From positions 272,979 to 336,978 of the forward strand of contig VZTG01006071.1 in the NCBI GenBank assembly GCA_013397845.1: a stretch of 64,000 nt of DNA, written 5' to 3'. Source of the DNA: Melanocharis versteri. Taxonomy: Eukaryota > Chordata > Aves > Passeriformes > Melanocharitidae. Positions within the stretch are counted from its first letter, which is position 1. The number at the start of each line of letters is the position of its first letter. This document shows, in pieces, positions 1 to 13,879 of the stretch. A program made the position numbers and the translations under genes. The notes below the pieces were generated by a model. It was not told the origin of the DNA, ran no database searches, and was given only the letters and a program-made list of their open reading frames with translations.

Positions 1-3000
1 GCCTTTAATTTGTGCAATTGCGATGTAGGACATGAGTGACAGCATTGGTGTAAGAAATGAATTTGAAAAAAGCCTGTCACAGCTCTAGAAATTTTCATGT
101 GGCAAAATTCACTGTCCCGTAAGACGTTTTTCACAGCTGCTTTTAGATTTTGTTGAATAACACTTCGAATTGTGCATAATACTGTTCTTTAAGCTATACT
201 ATACAGTATTTGCTAACACCACTTTGCCTTTAAACACTGAGAGACTTAATGAATACGGCATTTACTTTTACTAGCAAACTTTGTGACTAACATGTTTGGA
301 TCCAATTTTATTTTTAGTAGGAACAAAGCAACCACTGATTTTTATGGAAGCAGGATTGAGGTTTTTATGTCAGTGATAATAAACATATTATCTAAAGTTC
401 AAACATCCTTCAGTTAAAATATAGCTACTGTGAAAGCATATGGAGTGGTCAGAATTGCCTTTTCTTTAGCAACATTAGAAAGACATGAAAAAACATACTG
501 CACCTTAACATTTAATAGATGCAAATAAGGATGATAAATATTTACAGCTAAAACACTTGGGCTCTGCTGTAGTGAGCACCTACTTATATGAGTATTACCG
601 CAGATGTCAAGCAAGGAATTGCTCTTTAGCTGCAGGAAAGGTTGTGCAGATTGGCCTTTGGTGTTTCAAGGCAGTCGAGTTTCTCCTAGTGTTGTTAGGT
701 TTTAGCAATTTCTTCTAGAAAGACTGCTTTTATCCCTTGCTTTTATTTAAAGAATAGTAGGTTTTCTCTACCACATTTTCTGAAATAAACATTAAAGAGG
801 CAGCATCTATAAAAATGTGGTATATAAATGTGGTTTAATTCCAGATTGCTCTTCGATTTAAGTATTATCAAATTTCAGTATATTCCTGCCTTATGTTAAA
901 GAAATATATTACTTAAGCTTCAGAACACAGTAATGTATGCTGTCCTACAGGAGATTTATTTTTGCAGGATATGGAATGCAATGAAATGAGTCAATATGGT
1001 GAGGTGTATGTGATCTCTGGGAGTTAGATCATTTAATATAGGAAATGCATTGTTCTTGTGCACAAGCTATACCACAGCACAGTGCAAGGTAAGACAGATT
1101 TCCTTTTACTGCTTTTAGAAGATGCTAGTAAGGGCTAGTATTGAACCCTCCAAATTTGGTTCACTCTGGTGATGGTCGTGACAGAGGAAACTTGGGAGCT
1201 GAGCACAATGTATAGAATAATAGAATATTTCTGTATGTTTAAATTTTGCACTGTCTAGATGCTTATAAAAACTGAATGCAAACTGTGTAGAAATAGTAAA
1301 CTATATTTTCTAATATCTCTATTTTATTCAGATGTTTAAATAAGATACCTTAAAAATCATGTAAGTCACACGTTATTTATATATTATATATATATATAAA
1401 ATTGCACATGTTTTTTATATATATATATGTACACACACATTTATTATTTGAGTATAATTTTAGCCTTCTGTACCTTTTTAATAACTAAAACCTTTCCATA
1501 AGAGGGTTCAATACTTTTAAGAAATCAAATATACATTTTTCAAATCAAATTTGTTTTCATATATTTGCTGTACACAAATATAAAATAAATTTCTTTATAA
1601 ATAATTCTGTTCTGCTTACTAATTTGTCTGGTTTTATGTCACATTTCTGCATCCTTCACTGCAGGATGTCTTAGGGAGCTGCTTTTACTTTGCTTTCCCC
1701 TAACTTACTGCGAATATTGTACATACAATGCCTTATCTCCAGCAGGTTGCTGGCAGGGACACAGCACTGCAGGGTACCAGGTGTCCTTGCACCTACCAGC
1801 TTTCAAGAGACTACCACAAACACTCAGGCCTCAGCAGAGCAAGGAAATGTTTAGAGAAAGGCTCAACTTGAACTTAGCAGAAGTTCTAGCCTCTTCTGAA
1901 AGATTCAATGTGGGATGTGGTGAGTTGCAGGCAAGCATGTCATTGGAGCCCTGCAGTGCCCAGGCTCCATCTGCCGTGGAGGAATGTAGCTGGCAACATC
2001 CTTCCCGCCAAAGTTTCATCTCCAAGGATGCAGGTTTAGAATACGGCACAAGCAGCAGGTTAATGCCACTTGGTAATTCAGCCATGCAGCGGGTTTTAAA
2101 AGATAGGTGCAAGGAAGGGGTAGAAGTTGCAGGCTGTTTTTAAGCCAGCTTCCATGTTTGTGTTTGTGGGAACCAGAGAGTTACATCGAAATTAAATCCC
2201 TTGCTTGTTGTTCTCAAACATTGCCAAGTGTTCAGATGACGCACCGCACACTTGTTTACAAGTTTAGTATGATACCTGTTATTCCAAAAGTTACTCCCTT
2301 GGGACTCTGGATGGTCCCACCCATCCACTGTACTTTCCTCTCAAAACTGTAGTAGTTTGATATTTCTGAAATGAGGTACTCACTTGTACCCACTAAAATG
2401 AGATGCAGAGCTGGATGCCCCATGGTGGCTTTGCCTTGTGCTCCCAGCAGGACCTGGCCAGTCTGTCAGCACCCAGAGGTGCTGTGCTAAGGCAGACCTT
2501 TAGAGGCATTCAGTCCTTTTGCTGGTGCTGCCCTGGCAGCAGGCACTGGGATGGCTCTGTGCTCCAGTCTCGCTCAAGGCAGGCTGTGTCTTGCAGTGCA
2601 TGCAGTTTTTCTTAACACACATGTGTACCCCACCACTTCAAAACAGAGAAATTTCTAGTAAGAGACACTCTCCCAGCTGCTCCTGGTGTTCCCCACGGTG
2701 CCGCAGCCACTGGGTGGGAGAAGCAGTGGTGGCAGGATGAGCCACACAAGGCCAGTTAGCAATCTGCTTTGAGACTCTCTTATTGTTGTAGCTTTATGGC
2801 TTCCATTTATAAAAGGCACTTGAATCGTAAGCCTTTTTCACAAGCTCTATCAGGTCTCATACACTAAAACAAAGCCCCAGCGTGTGTATATGAAGTACTT
2901 AAACTGAGGCCTTACCACAGTGACTACAGCACATAAATAAGACAACATCATAAGTAAGTCAGGGTTTCTGTTGGGGTGGCAGCAAAGAATTCATTGTCAC

Positions 3001-5102
3001 AAACATGATGCCAAGTGTGGATGCAGATGTTGGTACTCAATTGTACTGAATGGTCTCAGCCTTAATTCAGTTAACCTTGTTTTGCAGTCCATTTACCCAA
3101 TTGAATTCATGTTAGACCTTCTCTAAAAGAATTTTTGATGTGTATTAATTTTTTCTTGTTGTTCATTATGTTGCAAAATGTCTGTGGTTAATGTCTACAT
3201 GGCCAGCACTCCTCTTGTCCTTCACCCATGGTTTGGGGGGGGGAATGTGAAATATATGACACAGGCTACTTTTCTGGTCCTAGCTCAGCATTTCAAAATC
3301 ATTCTCCCCCCGTTCCTATCCCTGAAGGAGTTTAAGGATGAAAACAAAACAGATGTTTGCACTTTCTGCATTACAATCAGTGTGTTCTATACCCACTTGT
3401 TTATAGAATGAATGGTAGAGTATTCAATGGCACCAGAAGCAAATTTGTCAGCTTCCAAATTCAGTAGAACAAAATGTTGCTTAGCACATTGGGAAACTGA
3501 ACTAATACTTCTTGTTTTATTGACTATTAAAATGAGGCCACCTACAGGTCCCACAATAAACCTGCAAAAATGTCTAGTCCTGCATATGTGAAGACCTGTA
3601 TTCCAATCTGGCTTGCTCCCACTTCGTTGTGAAGAGAAGTCATACACCACAAGGCTGACAAGGCATTTCAGATCAAAGCCATGACAGCAGCCAACAACTA
3701 TCTTCCTTTTACAGCCACTTAAAAAAAAAACAAAAGTGAGATAATACTTGCAAACATGGCCCAGTGAAATCACTGGAATAGCCAAACTCCAGGCAGTGTA
3801 GGCAGGTGACACTCTGAAGTCCCTAAACACAGGCTACCAGTGTAGTATTAAGTGCACTAAGGAAAAAGGTCTCAGATATGTCCACATATTTTTGGGATCA
3901 GGACCCACTTGAGCACCCCAAATTAAGCAGGGAAAATATACTCAGAAGCCTTCCCCAAAGACCTCCTAGGACTTGTAGCCAATCTTCTTGAACATTTCGC
4001 TTCACCAATATAGCCAGCAGACAAGAGAAGCAGCTCCAGAAAAGAAAAGACAACAGGCTTCCATTTTCGAATTCCTGTTTTACTCTTGTTAGACAGCTTG
4101 CAAACAGTTAAGACATTTCACTCTGCAGATGTCTTAGCCAGTGCACTCTCAGTTGTTGCTCTTTGTAGTTTTCCAGACAATGGCACATTGTTACTCTTTT
4201 TTTTCACTGTGGAATAAAAACTGTCTAAACTGTGGCTTCATCTTGTCTTAGACCTTGTACTTCTCACTTCTTGTATGCCCAAGTGAAAGGAGTATCTGTT
4301 CCCCAAAATACAAGCAATTGCCTGTTGGCAGTATAGGAACCATGACAAGTTGTGTGTGCCCACCTGCTGGGAAAAGTAGCAGTTCTTTGGAAAAGCAAAT
4401 AAAATACGTCTTTGTTGGCCTCCTAAAGAGGGCGAGTTGATTTCGTGTGTGGGCTAGTTAATGTTCATGATTTTCCAGGCCGCCCTAAAGCCCTTGTTCT
4501 TACATTTCTACTATTGTCTCGTCCAGTTTACAACTTTATTATTGTATGTTTCATAGAAACACGAACATCTGGAGGACATCCTCAGGTATAACTGCTGGGC
4601 AGTGCAGAAAATATCTGGTGTGATCTGAAACAGCTTTTTCTTCCCATGAAAGTACGCCTCTGGGACTGGGAAATTTCAAAGGTCTGTAATGGTGTAGAGA
4701 TCCTTTCACCTCCAGAACTCCACTTCACATTTGCCCTAGGTCTATAACAGCCAGCATCCCTGGTGATTTCTTAGCTGTTCACTGGTTTTTTTTGTGAAGT
4801 TAGTCAGTGCTGGGGCCAGTTCACAGAAATCACTGTGGCAATGATGCTGCAACTGGTGAGGAAATTGAATTCCTTGCTTTCAGAACAATTGGTTTCCATC
4901 TAGAGATCGGTCAGGAGATGGAAGGGTACATGGAGAGTGGGAAAGGGGAAAGAGGAACTTGCATTTTGCCCCATGCTGTTTGCACCTCTGGTTCACCTTA
5001 AACTGCATGGATTTTCATCATGGCACCGTTAAGATCACATTTAACTCAGGACAATTAACACAGGCTTGTGAAACACTGTAAAAATAGGTCCTAATTCTTA
5101 AC
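1..5102. other. Unique non-coding sequence, no gene recognised
   Basis: AT-rich over the first 1.7 kb, then of mixed composition. Open frames here are short and do not resemble any family I know. The longest is a 147-residue minus-strand frame at 3387-3830, with no convincing splice context. A G8 run lies near 3235 and an A10 run near 3721. The AT/CA microsatellite at 1377-1440 is listed separately. I see no repeat of the CR1 type in this stretch. Confidence 0.6.
1377..1440. repeat. AT-dinucleotide microsatellite ending in a short CA tract
   Basis: Two runs of alternating T and A (about 1381-1399 and 1416-1428) flank a short unique spacer and are followed by a (CA)4-like tract at 1431-1438. 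It is a simple-sequence repeat, likely length-variable. No function is implied. Confidence 0.85.
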
Positions 5103-5157
5103 CTAATTCTGGTATGTGTCTAACACCTCTGACTTTAGTGAAGCTCCTGTAAATCTG
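5103..5157. repeat. Possible fossil palindromic repeat arm
   Basis: The segment around GACTTTAGTGAAGCTCCTG followed by TAAATCTG resembles the widespread sauropsid fossil repeat whose arms read like 'GACTTCAATGGAGTTACTCC...GATTTACAC'. The match is by eye and degraded, so this is tentative. Clearer members of what appears to be the same group lie near 16.5, 34.6 and 63.7 kb. Confidence 0.3.
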
Positions 5158-8100
5158 AAGTGATAGAAAGGACTACTGGGAAAGGTTTCTCAACACACCT
5201 GAGATAAAATTTTCAAGAATCCTTTAAATCTTTGAAAGGAACAGGATGCCTTTGGAAAATCCTACTCCTCGAAATAACTAGTACAGAGAATATAAGCCCT
5301 AAAAGCTGTGGGCCAGATTCTCAAAAGAGAGGCCTGTACCACCGAAGCCCAGCATGGCTGGCTCCTCCGTGAGCCAGTGCCCCAGCTGCCTCTCTGCATG
5401 CACCCCCACTGCTCTGTTTTCATGCCTTCCATTATGTGCTGCAGAAGGTGGTTGCAATCACAGTATTTTCATCCACTTTTACTGCTTGAGCCCTGTTGTA
5501 CTGGATTTTAAGAAAATTTTATCTTGTTCCTAGTTTGAACAATTTCTAGGGAAGAAAATCCAAACAGCTTTTTTTCCCCCCCAATACTGAGAAAAGTCTA
5601 AACAGTATCTGGAATTTGTTGCCTTTATGTTGTCAACTTCAGCTTTGTGGGCTACCACCAGTCACCAGTGACCATGAATTCAGTGTTCTCTGTTGATAAA
5701 TTACAATTTTATCTTTGTTTGGCTAGGGCTTTTAGTAGCCTGCCAACTCAAAACCATTGCCTAATGTATCATTAGAGGGCAAATACGTTCCTGTGTATGT
5801 CTGTGGCACATAAGCAGCTCCTACCACAGCCTGGACATTCCAGCATCCTGCTGAGGAAGGAAAGCAGTGCCTCAAATCATTTAGGCTGCAGATTTTTCTT
5901 TTCAAATAAAATATTTTTTTGTTTTTCAAGGTCAGACACTTGGGGCTGTTCAGGTCACAAGACGCCAGAGACTGTTTACTTTGGAAAACAAGGACATCCA
6001 TGGTGGGAGGTGCTTTCAGCAACACCCAAATCTGGTGTTTTAAACCAAACAGCAGCCTGGGCAAAGGGCAGCTTCACTCATCCTTACTGACACCATGGCA
6101 TCGAGGGAGAGCTGGCTGATACACATGTAGCAGGGATAATATTTGGTATTCTTGCTTATGAACTCAAGTACCTCAAAGCATGCGGAAGATCCTCAGATGA
6201 GAGGAATAAATATTTTGTGTTGACTATAGTCAGTGTTTATAGTGGAAAGTGATTTCTTGAAAGGCTGAGACAGTGCCCAGTAGTGGGTTTTATCTAAAAG
6301 CATTTTGGTTGTAGTGGAGCAGCATTTTTCCTACACCCAGATGCCAAGTGAGATGGTAGGCTTTCCACTTTCCTTTGGGAATTTTGTTTCATCTTTCAGT
6401 TGATTTTCTACTATTCAGGCTACAGAGATTTCTAAAAGTAATATTTTTCTTCTCAGTCATCAGTGGAAAAAGAGAAGAAATTATTCTTTGAGAAGTTGAT
6501 ATTGGGTGGCAAGAAAAAAAATTGTGTGATACGTTCCTACTACTGTTACAAATGGAGGCACTTTCATTTTTTTTTCCCTTCTGAATGGCATTGCAGGTCT
6601 GAGGCTGACCGAGCGGGATGCACAGCTTCGCTCCTCCTTGCTAACTGGCCAAGCCTGCTCTAAGAGTACAGGAATTGTCACATCTGTGGACAGCTCGGCT
6701 GAAAAGGCATGGTCTCCTAACCTTATCAAATCTGCTTAGGAGAAAGCATCTGTCTCCAGCCATTTCCATCCCTTGCTGGGTGGCCTTGCATGAGTTCATA
6801 TATACTGTTTAAAAATGTATGCGCCTTTCTGTACATGGATTTTTTTCGTCCTAGCTTTTACGCCACAAACCACAATTGCCATAGATAACTACTTTGCCTC
6901 CGTGAAGACATTTGTTTCCTGTTGATATTTAATTAGTACATACATTCCATGGGTCAAGTTAGAGGGCAAAAATAAAAGTCAGTTTTAGAGGATTCAGCCT
7001 ATTCTTAACCAGCATGGTATTTAGAAATGTTAAACTGCAATAAAAATCCACATCTATGTGGACTCACCAAGAGTTTCACAACAGCAGTGAGAATAGGGCA
7101 CAAGGCTTCCTATTTCAAATGTCTTCAAAACATCCCTTCAAAGAATCTCTATTAGGTGTTAGGAGTAGAACCTGGGGCATCCAGTTTCACAGTTTTGACC
7201 ATATAAGTGAGATGAATAGAATATGGTTGGTTTAAGAAATGCACTGTGAATGGATTACTGTTTTAGCCCTGAAAATACACATTTCTTCCAACAGTACAGA
7301 AGTGAGGGGAGTGTTTATGCCACCAGTCTAGGAAACACACATCTCTTTTCTCCAGTGACTAGACTAATGAGAGCTATCAAACCTGCTAATGACTGAAGGA
7401 AAGCCTTTCTGTGCCTCACACTGGTAAAATCGAAGTGTTTTCTGTAGCTTTATGTCCGATTGACACCAGTGTGAAAGAGAGACAAATAGCAGGCAGCATC
7501 AGTGTACCACGATAGTCCATATGCTCTTAATGGCAGTGAGTGCCACCCCGGGAGACAGCTACATGAACCACCAAAGGCATACCCAGTTACCTTGAGCCTA
7601 ATCTAGCAGATATATTCCAATTAACTACATTTAAAACCACTGCTGTTCCAGACAAAAGAAGGAGTATGAACTCTGCTGCTTTATGTAAGGAAGGAAAAAT
7701 GGGCAAAATGGCAGAGGTGAGCCCCTGGTCCAGGGAACCAGTGCTATGAGGGCTGGTAGAGAAATTGCTCGTACAGGCAGATCCCTATAAGTTACTGACT
7801 TCTGCTTTCCAAATGCCTCCTGGGAAATGCATCATTTCAATGTGCTTGTTATTATATAGAGAAGAATCCGAACTCCATCCCACTCGATCAAGCAGCTTGT
7901 CCTTATGAAGATCTGTGGGCTGGGCAGTCAGCTGTTGGAAGCCTGTGAAAGAGTAAGCCTGGGATTGTTCACAGGTTGGTACTTAGAGGCGCCTTCCAAT
8001 CACCTTGGGCAACCACTATTTTTAAAAGACAGACGTTACCTAAGAATATTTATATTTTGAGAGAAACCAGATAACCTGAGGCAAAATGCTCACCTTCACT

Positions 8101-11100
8101 CACAAAGAGTTTTCATGCCTGAGATTGTATTACAGTTTCAAAAATTCACAGCAAAGGCTCCAGGTTTGTTTGAAGACATGCATGAAGAATTATATGGTGA
8201 AACGTTTCATTCTGGCTGTGAAAAAAGTTAATTCAAAACAACTAAAACATCAGCCATAAAGATGTACAACATTTTTCAGGAAGCCCTGTCCACCTTGAAC
8301 TAATGTTTTCTTAAAAAACAGCCTGCCTGTAATAATCACTGTTATTGAAAAGACATCCCAAGGTTGCTGTATGGAAATATGTTAAATACGTTCTGAAATC
8401 CAATCTAATATCATTTCAACATTAGAGCTCATTCATAATCCTGTATTAAAAGCCTATGCAATTTTCATGAAATATGTCTGTCTGTGTAATCATGAATGCT
8501 GAATATTGTCATGGCTTTCCAGGAATTTTCAGCTTCAATGCAGAGGAAAGAAAACTCTTCCAACTGGACTTCTACACCACTGAGAAGAAATAACAATAAC
8601 AGCTCAAAATGTAAAATAAACATTTCTGGAAAAATACTATCTTTTCAAAGAGGCTGTAGTCTGAATTCCAAGCTACTAGTAATATGACACAGAGGCTTCG
8701 AATGTGCCTGTGGTTACAGCTCCTTGCTTTGTGTGGCACTGGGGACAGACAGTCCCAGTAGAAAGGAATCTGTTTACTCACACCTAGATTTAGAAAGTGA
8801 TCCTTCAGATGGAGTTGTCTTAAACCCCGTGAATATTCCTGCTTTGAATCGCCAGTTTACAACTGGATGCAGCTGTTACTGTGATCAAGTATTGTCGATT
8901 CTTTCTAATTGCACAGCACCTCAAATGCATGGGTGGAAAAGGAAGAGAAATTTTGAGCATCACCGTACGTCTGACGTGAGTACACTAGCTGCTTCTCAGG
9001 AATTTCTCTGTGTTTATAATTTTATAGAAAAATTAAAGCTTATAAAGTAGTACTTGGATATACAAAAGGGGTGAGGAGCGGGAAAATTCTTCTTTTCTCT
9101 CTAATGTTCCTATTCACTGATGGCTCTTTGATATTTTTCCTTTTTATGAGCAACCTTTTTTTATTAGTGGAATATTTCTGCTTCCGTGGCATAACTTTAA
9201 AATGATAGGAAAAATTATACAACTGGGATCTCAATTATTCAGCACAGCCGTTTTAATCCTTCATGTTATTTGATCCAGTACAAGGTAATATACATCTTAT
9301 TTCCAATTAGAATACAATTCTCACTATATTCATCATCTATTGATGTCTGCTTTTCCATTTGCCAGAGACGTGAAACTCTGTGATTCAAAGGGTGCCATTC
9401 AGCCTACCCTACCTGTGGACAATTATGTAGTGTCAGCAAGGCTGCCTGTAGGTTTGATGCCTGGAGCCTGAGGCAGCTGGGAGCTGCTGTGCACTTTCTT
9501 TCCTGCAAAATTTCTCGCCAGCTGAGAGCGTGTTGCAGAAATGGTTCCTCCATGCTTCCGCAGCCCGATGCCATTTGTATGAGCAATATTGCAGAGCACA
9601 TTTGTTTGAGACCCCTCAGCTGCATGTAGCAAAAAAGATTACTTCTCGTGCCTGAGGGCCGTATCCTGCAAACCCCTTCATAGTGCTTGATGCTCTGTGA
9701 CCCTACGCTTTGCTCTCCCTGCTGTCCTGGGACAAAATCTGCTGTTGACTTTAGCAAACTCTTCAGAAGTGTGTCCCTCAGACTTAGTAGGTGTGTATCC
9801 AACTTTAATTGGCCAGGAAGCATGGAAAAGGCCTTTGTCTAAAGAGGCCTTTGTGAGAACCAGCTTGATGCACGGAAGAGATTTCATGCAGACTGTCAGT
9901 CTCTCAGATTTCAAGGTCCCTTTGAAAGTAGGTTTATCATTAGTCTTTTGGTAGCATAAGTATGCTATAGAAAAAGATGAGAGAAGACAAAGACTGAAGC
10001 TTAGCTGCAGAATACTCAAAACTCAAAAAAAACTTAAAAAAAAATGGCCTGTGTTGGAAGAGGAGAGGCACTATGGCCAGCATACGTGTGAACTTAAAGG
10101 TGAGGGCTGGAAGGCAGGTGACTTTAAATGGTGACAAGACTCCTGTGACACTTCCCTGGAATTAGAGGTCAGCCCACTCTCATTTCTATGTTTTTTTAAT
10201 GTGCTGAACTCCCAACATGATTCATGTCGATCTGAGCTGAGAGCAAAGCTACAGTATTGAAATGGACTAGTGTATTCTAGGTCAGGGTTAACCTGAGTTA
10301 CAAAATCTTCCCCAAAAGCTACTCCAAAGTCCTTTAGACCTGGTAGAATGGTGGCAAAGAGTGACCTTGTGAGGGACCATGTGTAAACAAAGAAGTCTCA
10401 CAAATGCCCACTTCTCTGTATACAGCAGGCTTCATTCTCACACTTTCAAATGAACAGGCTGCTTTCCACTTATGCAGCTGTCAGAGTGAGATTTTAACTA
10501 TTTCCATCTCAAACCTTGCTTCTTTGAGTCCAAAGTGTCCTGGCCGATGACCAGAATACCGTAAGATTATGCTGAGAAGATGGATAGAGAACTCTGTTTC
10601 TTGTGGCAGAAGAACTAGAGGGATCCAGTGAAATTTCCAGGCAGGAGGTGTTAGTGGGAGCAAGAGACAGAACCTTTCTGTACAACACTGAGTTACTCTG
10701 TTGGACTCAGTACTGCAGAATGCTATGGGATGCTGGTAAGCTCTGTGCAAGCCTTGCTTTGAACTGGCTTTTTTTTCAATTAGTATTTTTATTATCAGAA
10801 GTCACCAGAGGGTGACTATTCCAGAGGGGACCGTCCAACTGCTGCCATCATGGGCTGTGACTTAGTGGCAGTAAGAGTTTTACTTCTCACCCAGTAGCCT
10901 CAGGTAGGCATCCAGAGGGTTGTAATAGAGCAATATCTTGACTGCTCCATGCAGGCCAAGCCTTTCTACCTCCCTGTTCTTGGCCTTTGCCCTGCCAGGC
11001 GTATGTCCCTCTGCCTGCCCACTGTATTTCACTCAGACATTGGCTGGGGGTGTTGGTTGGTCCGGGGTCACCACGCTGCAGAGAAACACACTCTGCTGGG

Positions 11101-12000
11101 TCCAGAGCTATGTGCTCCCTTTCATCACATGGATATGCGTCAATGTGTCACTTTAAAGTAGTTCAAGTAAGAGATGTGGGAGAACAGATGAGGAGAAGGG
11201 AGGCAGGAAACATGTCATAAATCCACAGTGAGAGGGACTCTGAAGTAAGAGAATTAAAGACTCTGGAAAACACATAAAAATCTGCTGTAGAAAGGGCACT
11301 GTCAATGCATCCTGTCAGTGCAGTTTGGTTTTTATTTCCTAGTGTGCAATATGATATAAAAAACGTTCACCTTTAGTAGATGATCCATGGAAGCCCATAT
11401 TTCACATGAGATTTATTTTTCATGTGAATAGGCTTGGTGTTTCCAGACACTGGTGGATATCAGTCGCCGTCCTATAAAACGAGGCCACCAGCACCTGTGG
11501 TCTCCCAGGGACTGTCTCTTCCAAGTGCTGCTCCTCACACAAGGGCCACTTCATTGTTCCTGCTTTGTGTTTAAGTAGAGCTGAACTGAGGAATGTAGAG
11601 TGGAATAAAAATAATGGAGAAAGATCAGACTGAAATTATTTCCCTTGCCCCCAAAAAATCCCACTTGTGCAATCATCAGATATGTGAGCTTTGTGCTTTC
11701 TCATATTGCTGTTGTAAAAAGAGAAAAAAAATTTGAACGCACTCAAGTATTACAGAGGGTCTCAAATACTACAAGGAGTCTCCGTAGACATATGTCCCAC
11801 TGGAGGAATTTGAAATTCTCTCAGCACCCAGAATATTAAGCAATCTGGGGCCTGTACTTTTAGATCAAGATTTGGGAGAAAGGAACATCTTGGCTTGCCT
11901 AAAAACGACTGATGGAAAGAAAAATTGCCAGTGCAGCAACCATCAGCCTCTCTGGCAGCCAGCTGTTCTCACTCAGCCATCCCCACGACCTTCATAGGAC
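5158..12000. other. Unique non-coding sequence, no gene recognised
   Basis: No mobile element of known type was seen. The longest notable frame is at 8724-9050 on the plus strand (108 codons), treated under findings because a good donor-like GAC/GTGAGT lies inside it at 8975/8976. Other frames, such as the minus-strand frame at 9404-9823, look like chance. Short A-runs and T-runs occur (for example near 5570, 6568 and 10025). Confidence 0.55.
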
Positions 12001-13879
12001 ATAACATGTTCAACACGGGCAAAAGGCCTCCAGGCTCTGTCTGAAAGACTCAGTGATGCTAATGAACAATGAGGACGAGGCTTTACACTGTGTAACCAAC
12101 TTTAGGCATGATGAAAAATAATTTCTTTACAAAAATGCATGAACGGGGACATCCCAGACTGGGAGGGGGACCTCCTTCCCCACTTCCTTCCTTTGCCACT
12201 CTCTGTACCTCCTTTTCTTATTCCTTGGCCGCACTGCATAGTAGCAAAGACACATTCCAGTAATTTTGCTGGCACCTGGTTGTGAAGGGTCGATTGCATG
12301 GCATTGATCCTCTATCTTCATGGTATTCCTGCAGACTGAAGAGCTATGCCACGGGGATGTAAATAAGGAAGAGACCACTGCACTTGGGCTTCCCTGTGGG
12401 GACCCACCAGCCAGACAAGCGCATCGCTCCCTTCCCTCAGCCACCCATCTTACTTTAATCTTTTCCTTCCAGCACAGCTTGAGAGCTATTGCTGCTGAGA
12501 CTGCATTTTCTTTTCTTCTGTTTCATTGCTACTCTGTGCTTAACGTATTAGCGGTGTGAAGTAGAGAGGAAGGAAATAGAGGGGAAGCACAAGGAGCAAA
12601 GTAAACATCTTCAGGGAGGTAAAGACCGCACAGAGAAACGCTCACTCACGCTTTTCAGCCAGGGATTTAACATGCTTCGGCTTTGCATGACAGTCCTGTG
12701 TGCAGGGTTGCCCTTCCAGGCTGTGCCAGCAGCCCCGGAGGTTGCAGAGCCCTGTGAGTCAGGGTCCCACATGCTCGTCCTTTATCGCGCCAGGCCACGT
12801 GGGACCTACTTTCAGCTGTGAGGCATTTGAAAAGTACGGGCACTTTCCTCTCCAGATGAGGAGGCTGCTTGTATTGGGACTTCAACTGTCTTTTCCCCAG
12901 TGGTGGGATGTTCGGAGGAGCAGTGTTCCACATGCTATGGCTCAGATCCTGCCAGTAGGTAAGACTACTTCGTCTTACAGCCGTCTGGGTACAGAGGTGA
13001 TGTCCATCCCACAAAATCCTAAGGTACTGTGAGAGCAGGCAGGGCATAACAGACCCCGCTGTTATTTTCCAGACTCCCAAAGTCACAGTGTCTGTGTGTG
13101 CAGAAGAACCCACGGAGTCCCTAGCCTCTGTTGTGATGAAGGGCAAGGTCAAGCTGAAGTTTCCTTTGCGAGAGCCAGCAACTCCATGAGCCCCCAGCCT
13201 GGCTGAGGTGGGGCAAGCACGTCTGAGGGACACATGGCACAACCCCACACAGCCCTCACACTGCTTGTCTGGGGAGTCTGTGGTGCTCTGCAGAGCATAT
13301 GCATGACAACTGATGGATAAGAATGATATCATTTATTTGCCTGTTAATCAGGAAAGCGGGTAACTTCAGTGACCATCAGCAGAATAGCCAGGTACAGCAT
13401 GGGTCACTGTTATGGAGCTGTATGTCTGTGGCTTTAACCAGGTTCATCCTGCATTTCCTTCTCGTTACTGTACAGCCACTCTGGGTGGGGGCTCAAAGTG
13501 ACTTACTCCTTCACCAAAACTAGAACCATCTTAAAATGCTGCTCTGAACCCTCCTGCCTGCTGCCAGTGCCTGGGTAGTGCTGTGATGTTGAGAGAGCCC
13601 TATTTTTGCTGCATCACAGCTGGAGGCCCCACTAGCAGCATCAACACTTCTAGAATTTATCATAGCCTTGTGCTGGAGGCGTAGGCCGTCACTGGCTTAT
13701 TTTCCTGTTCCTTTAACCTCTGTGTTTTGCAATGGCTACAGAAGTGTGTCTGCTTCAGTGCTGTCTGAGCTAGCTGTGCTTCCTCCATGGGAGAGAAGCA
13801 GGAGATCTCGCATGCAGACGGCCTCTTCCCAGCATCTTAGCAGCTGCTTAGCCCAGATTTCACCCTGATTTTTTTTCTT
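12001..13879. other. Unique, moderately GC-rich non-coding sequence
   Basis: GC content rises from about 12.7 kb, which lowers stop-codon frequency and lets long frames appear. The longest is a 221-codon minus-strand frame at 12667-13332. Its translation matches no family I recognise and has no domain-like pattern. A paired acceptor and donor surround 12901-12958 on the plus strand (see findings). I support no gene here. Confidence 0.5.

Noticed and set aside
968..998. Short segment between TTTATTTTTGCAG and a GTGAGG site
   Set aside because: At 31 bases with a poor donor, it is too likely to be a chance pairing.
3387..3830. 147-codon minus-strand open frame with hydrophobic segments
   Set aside because: An acceptor-like T-run/AAG is present at about 3721 but the donor side is absent; no family match.
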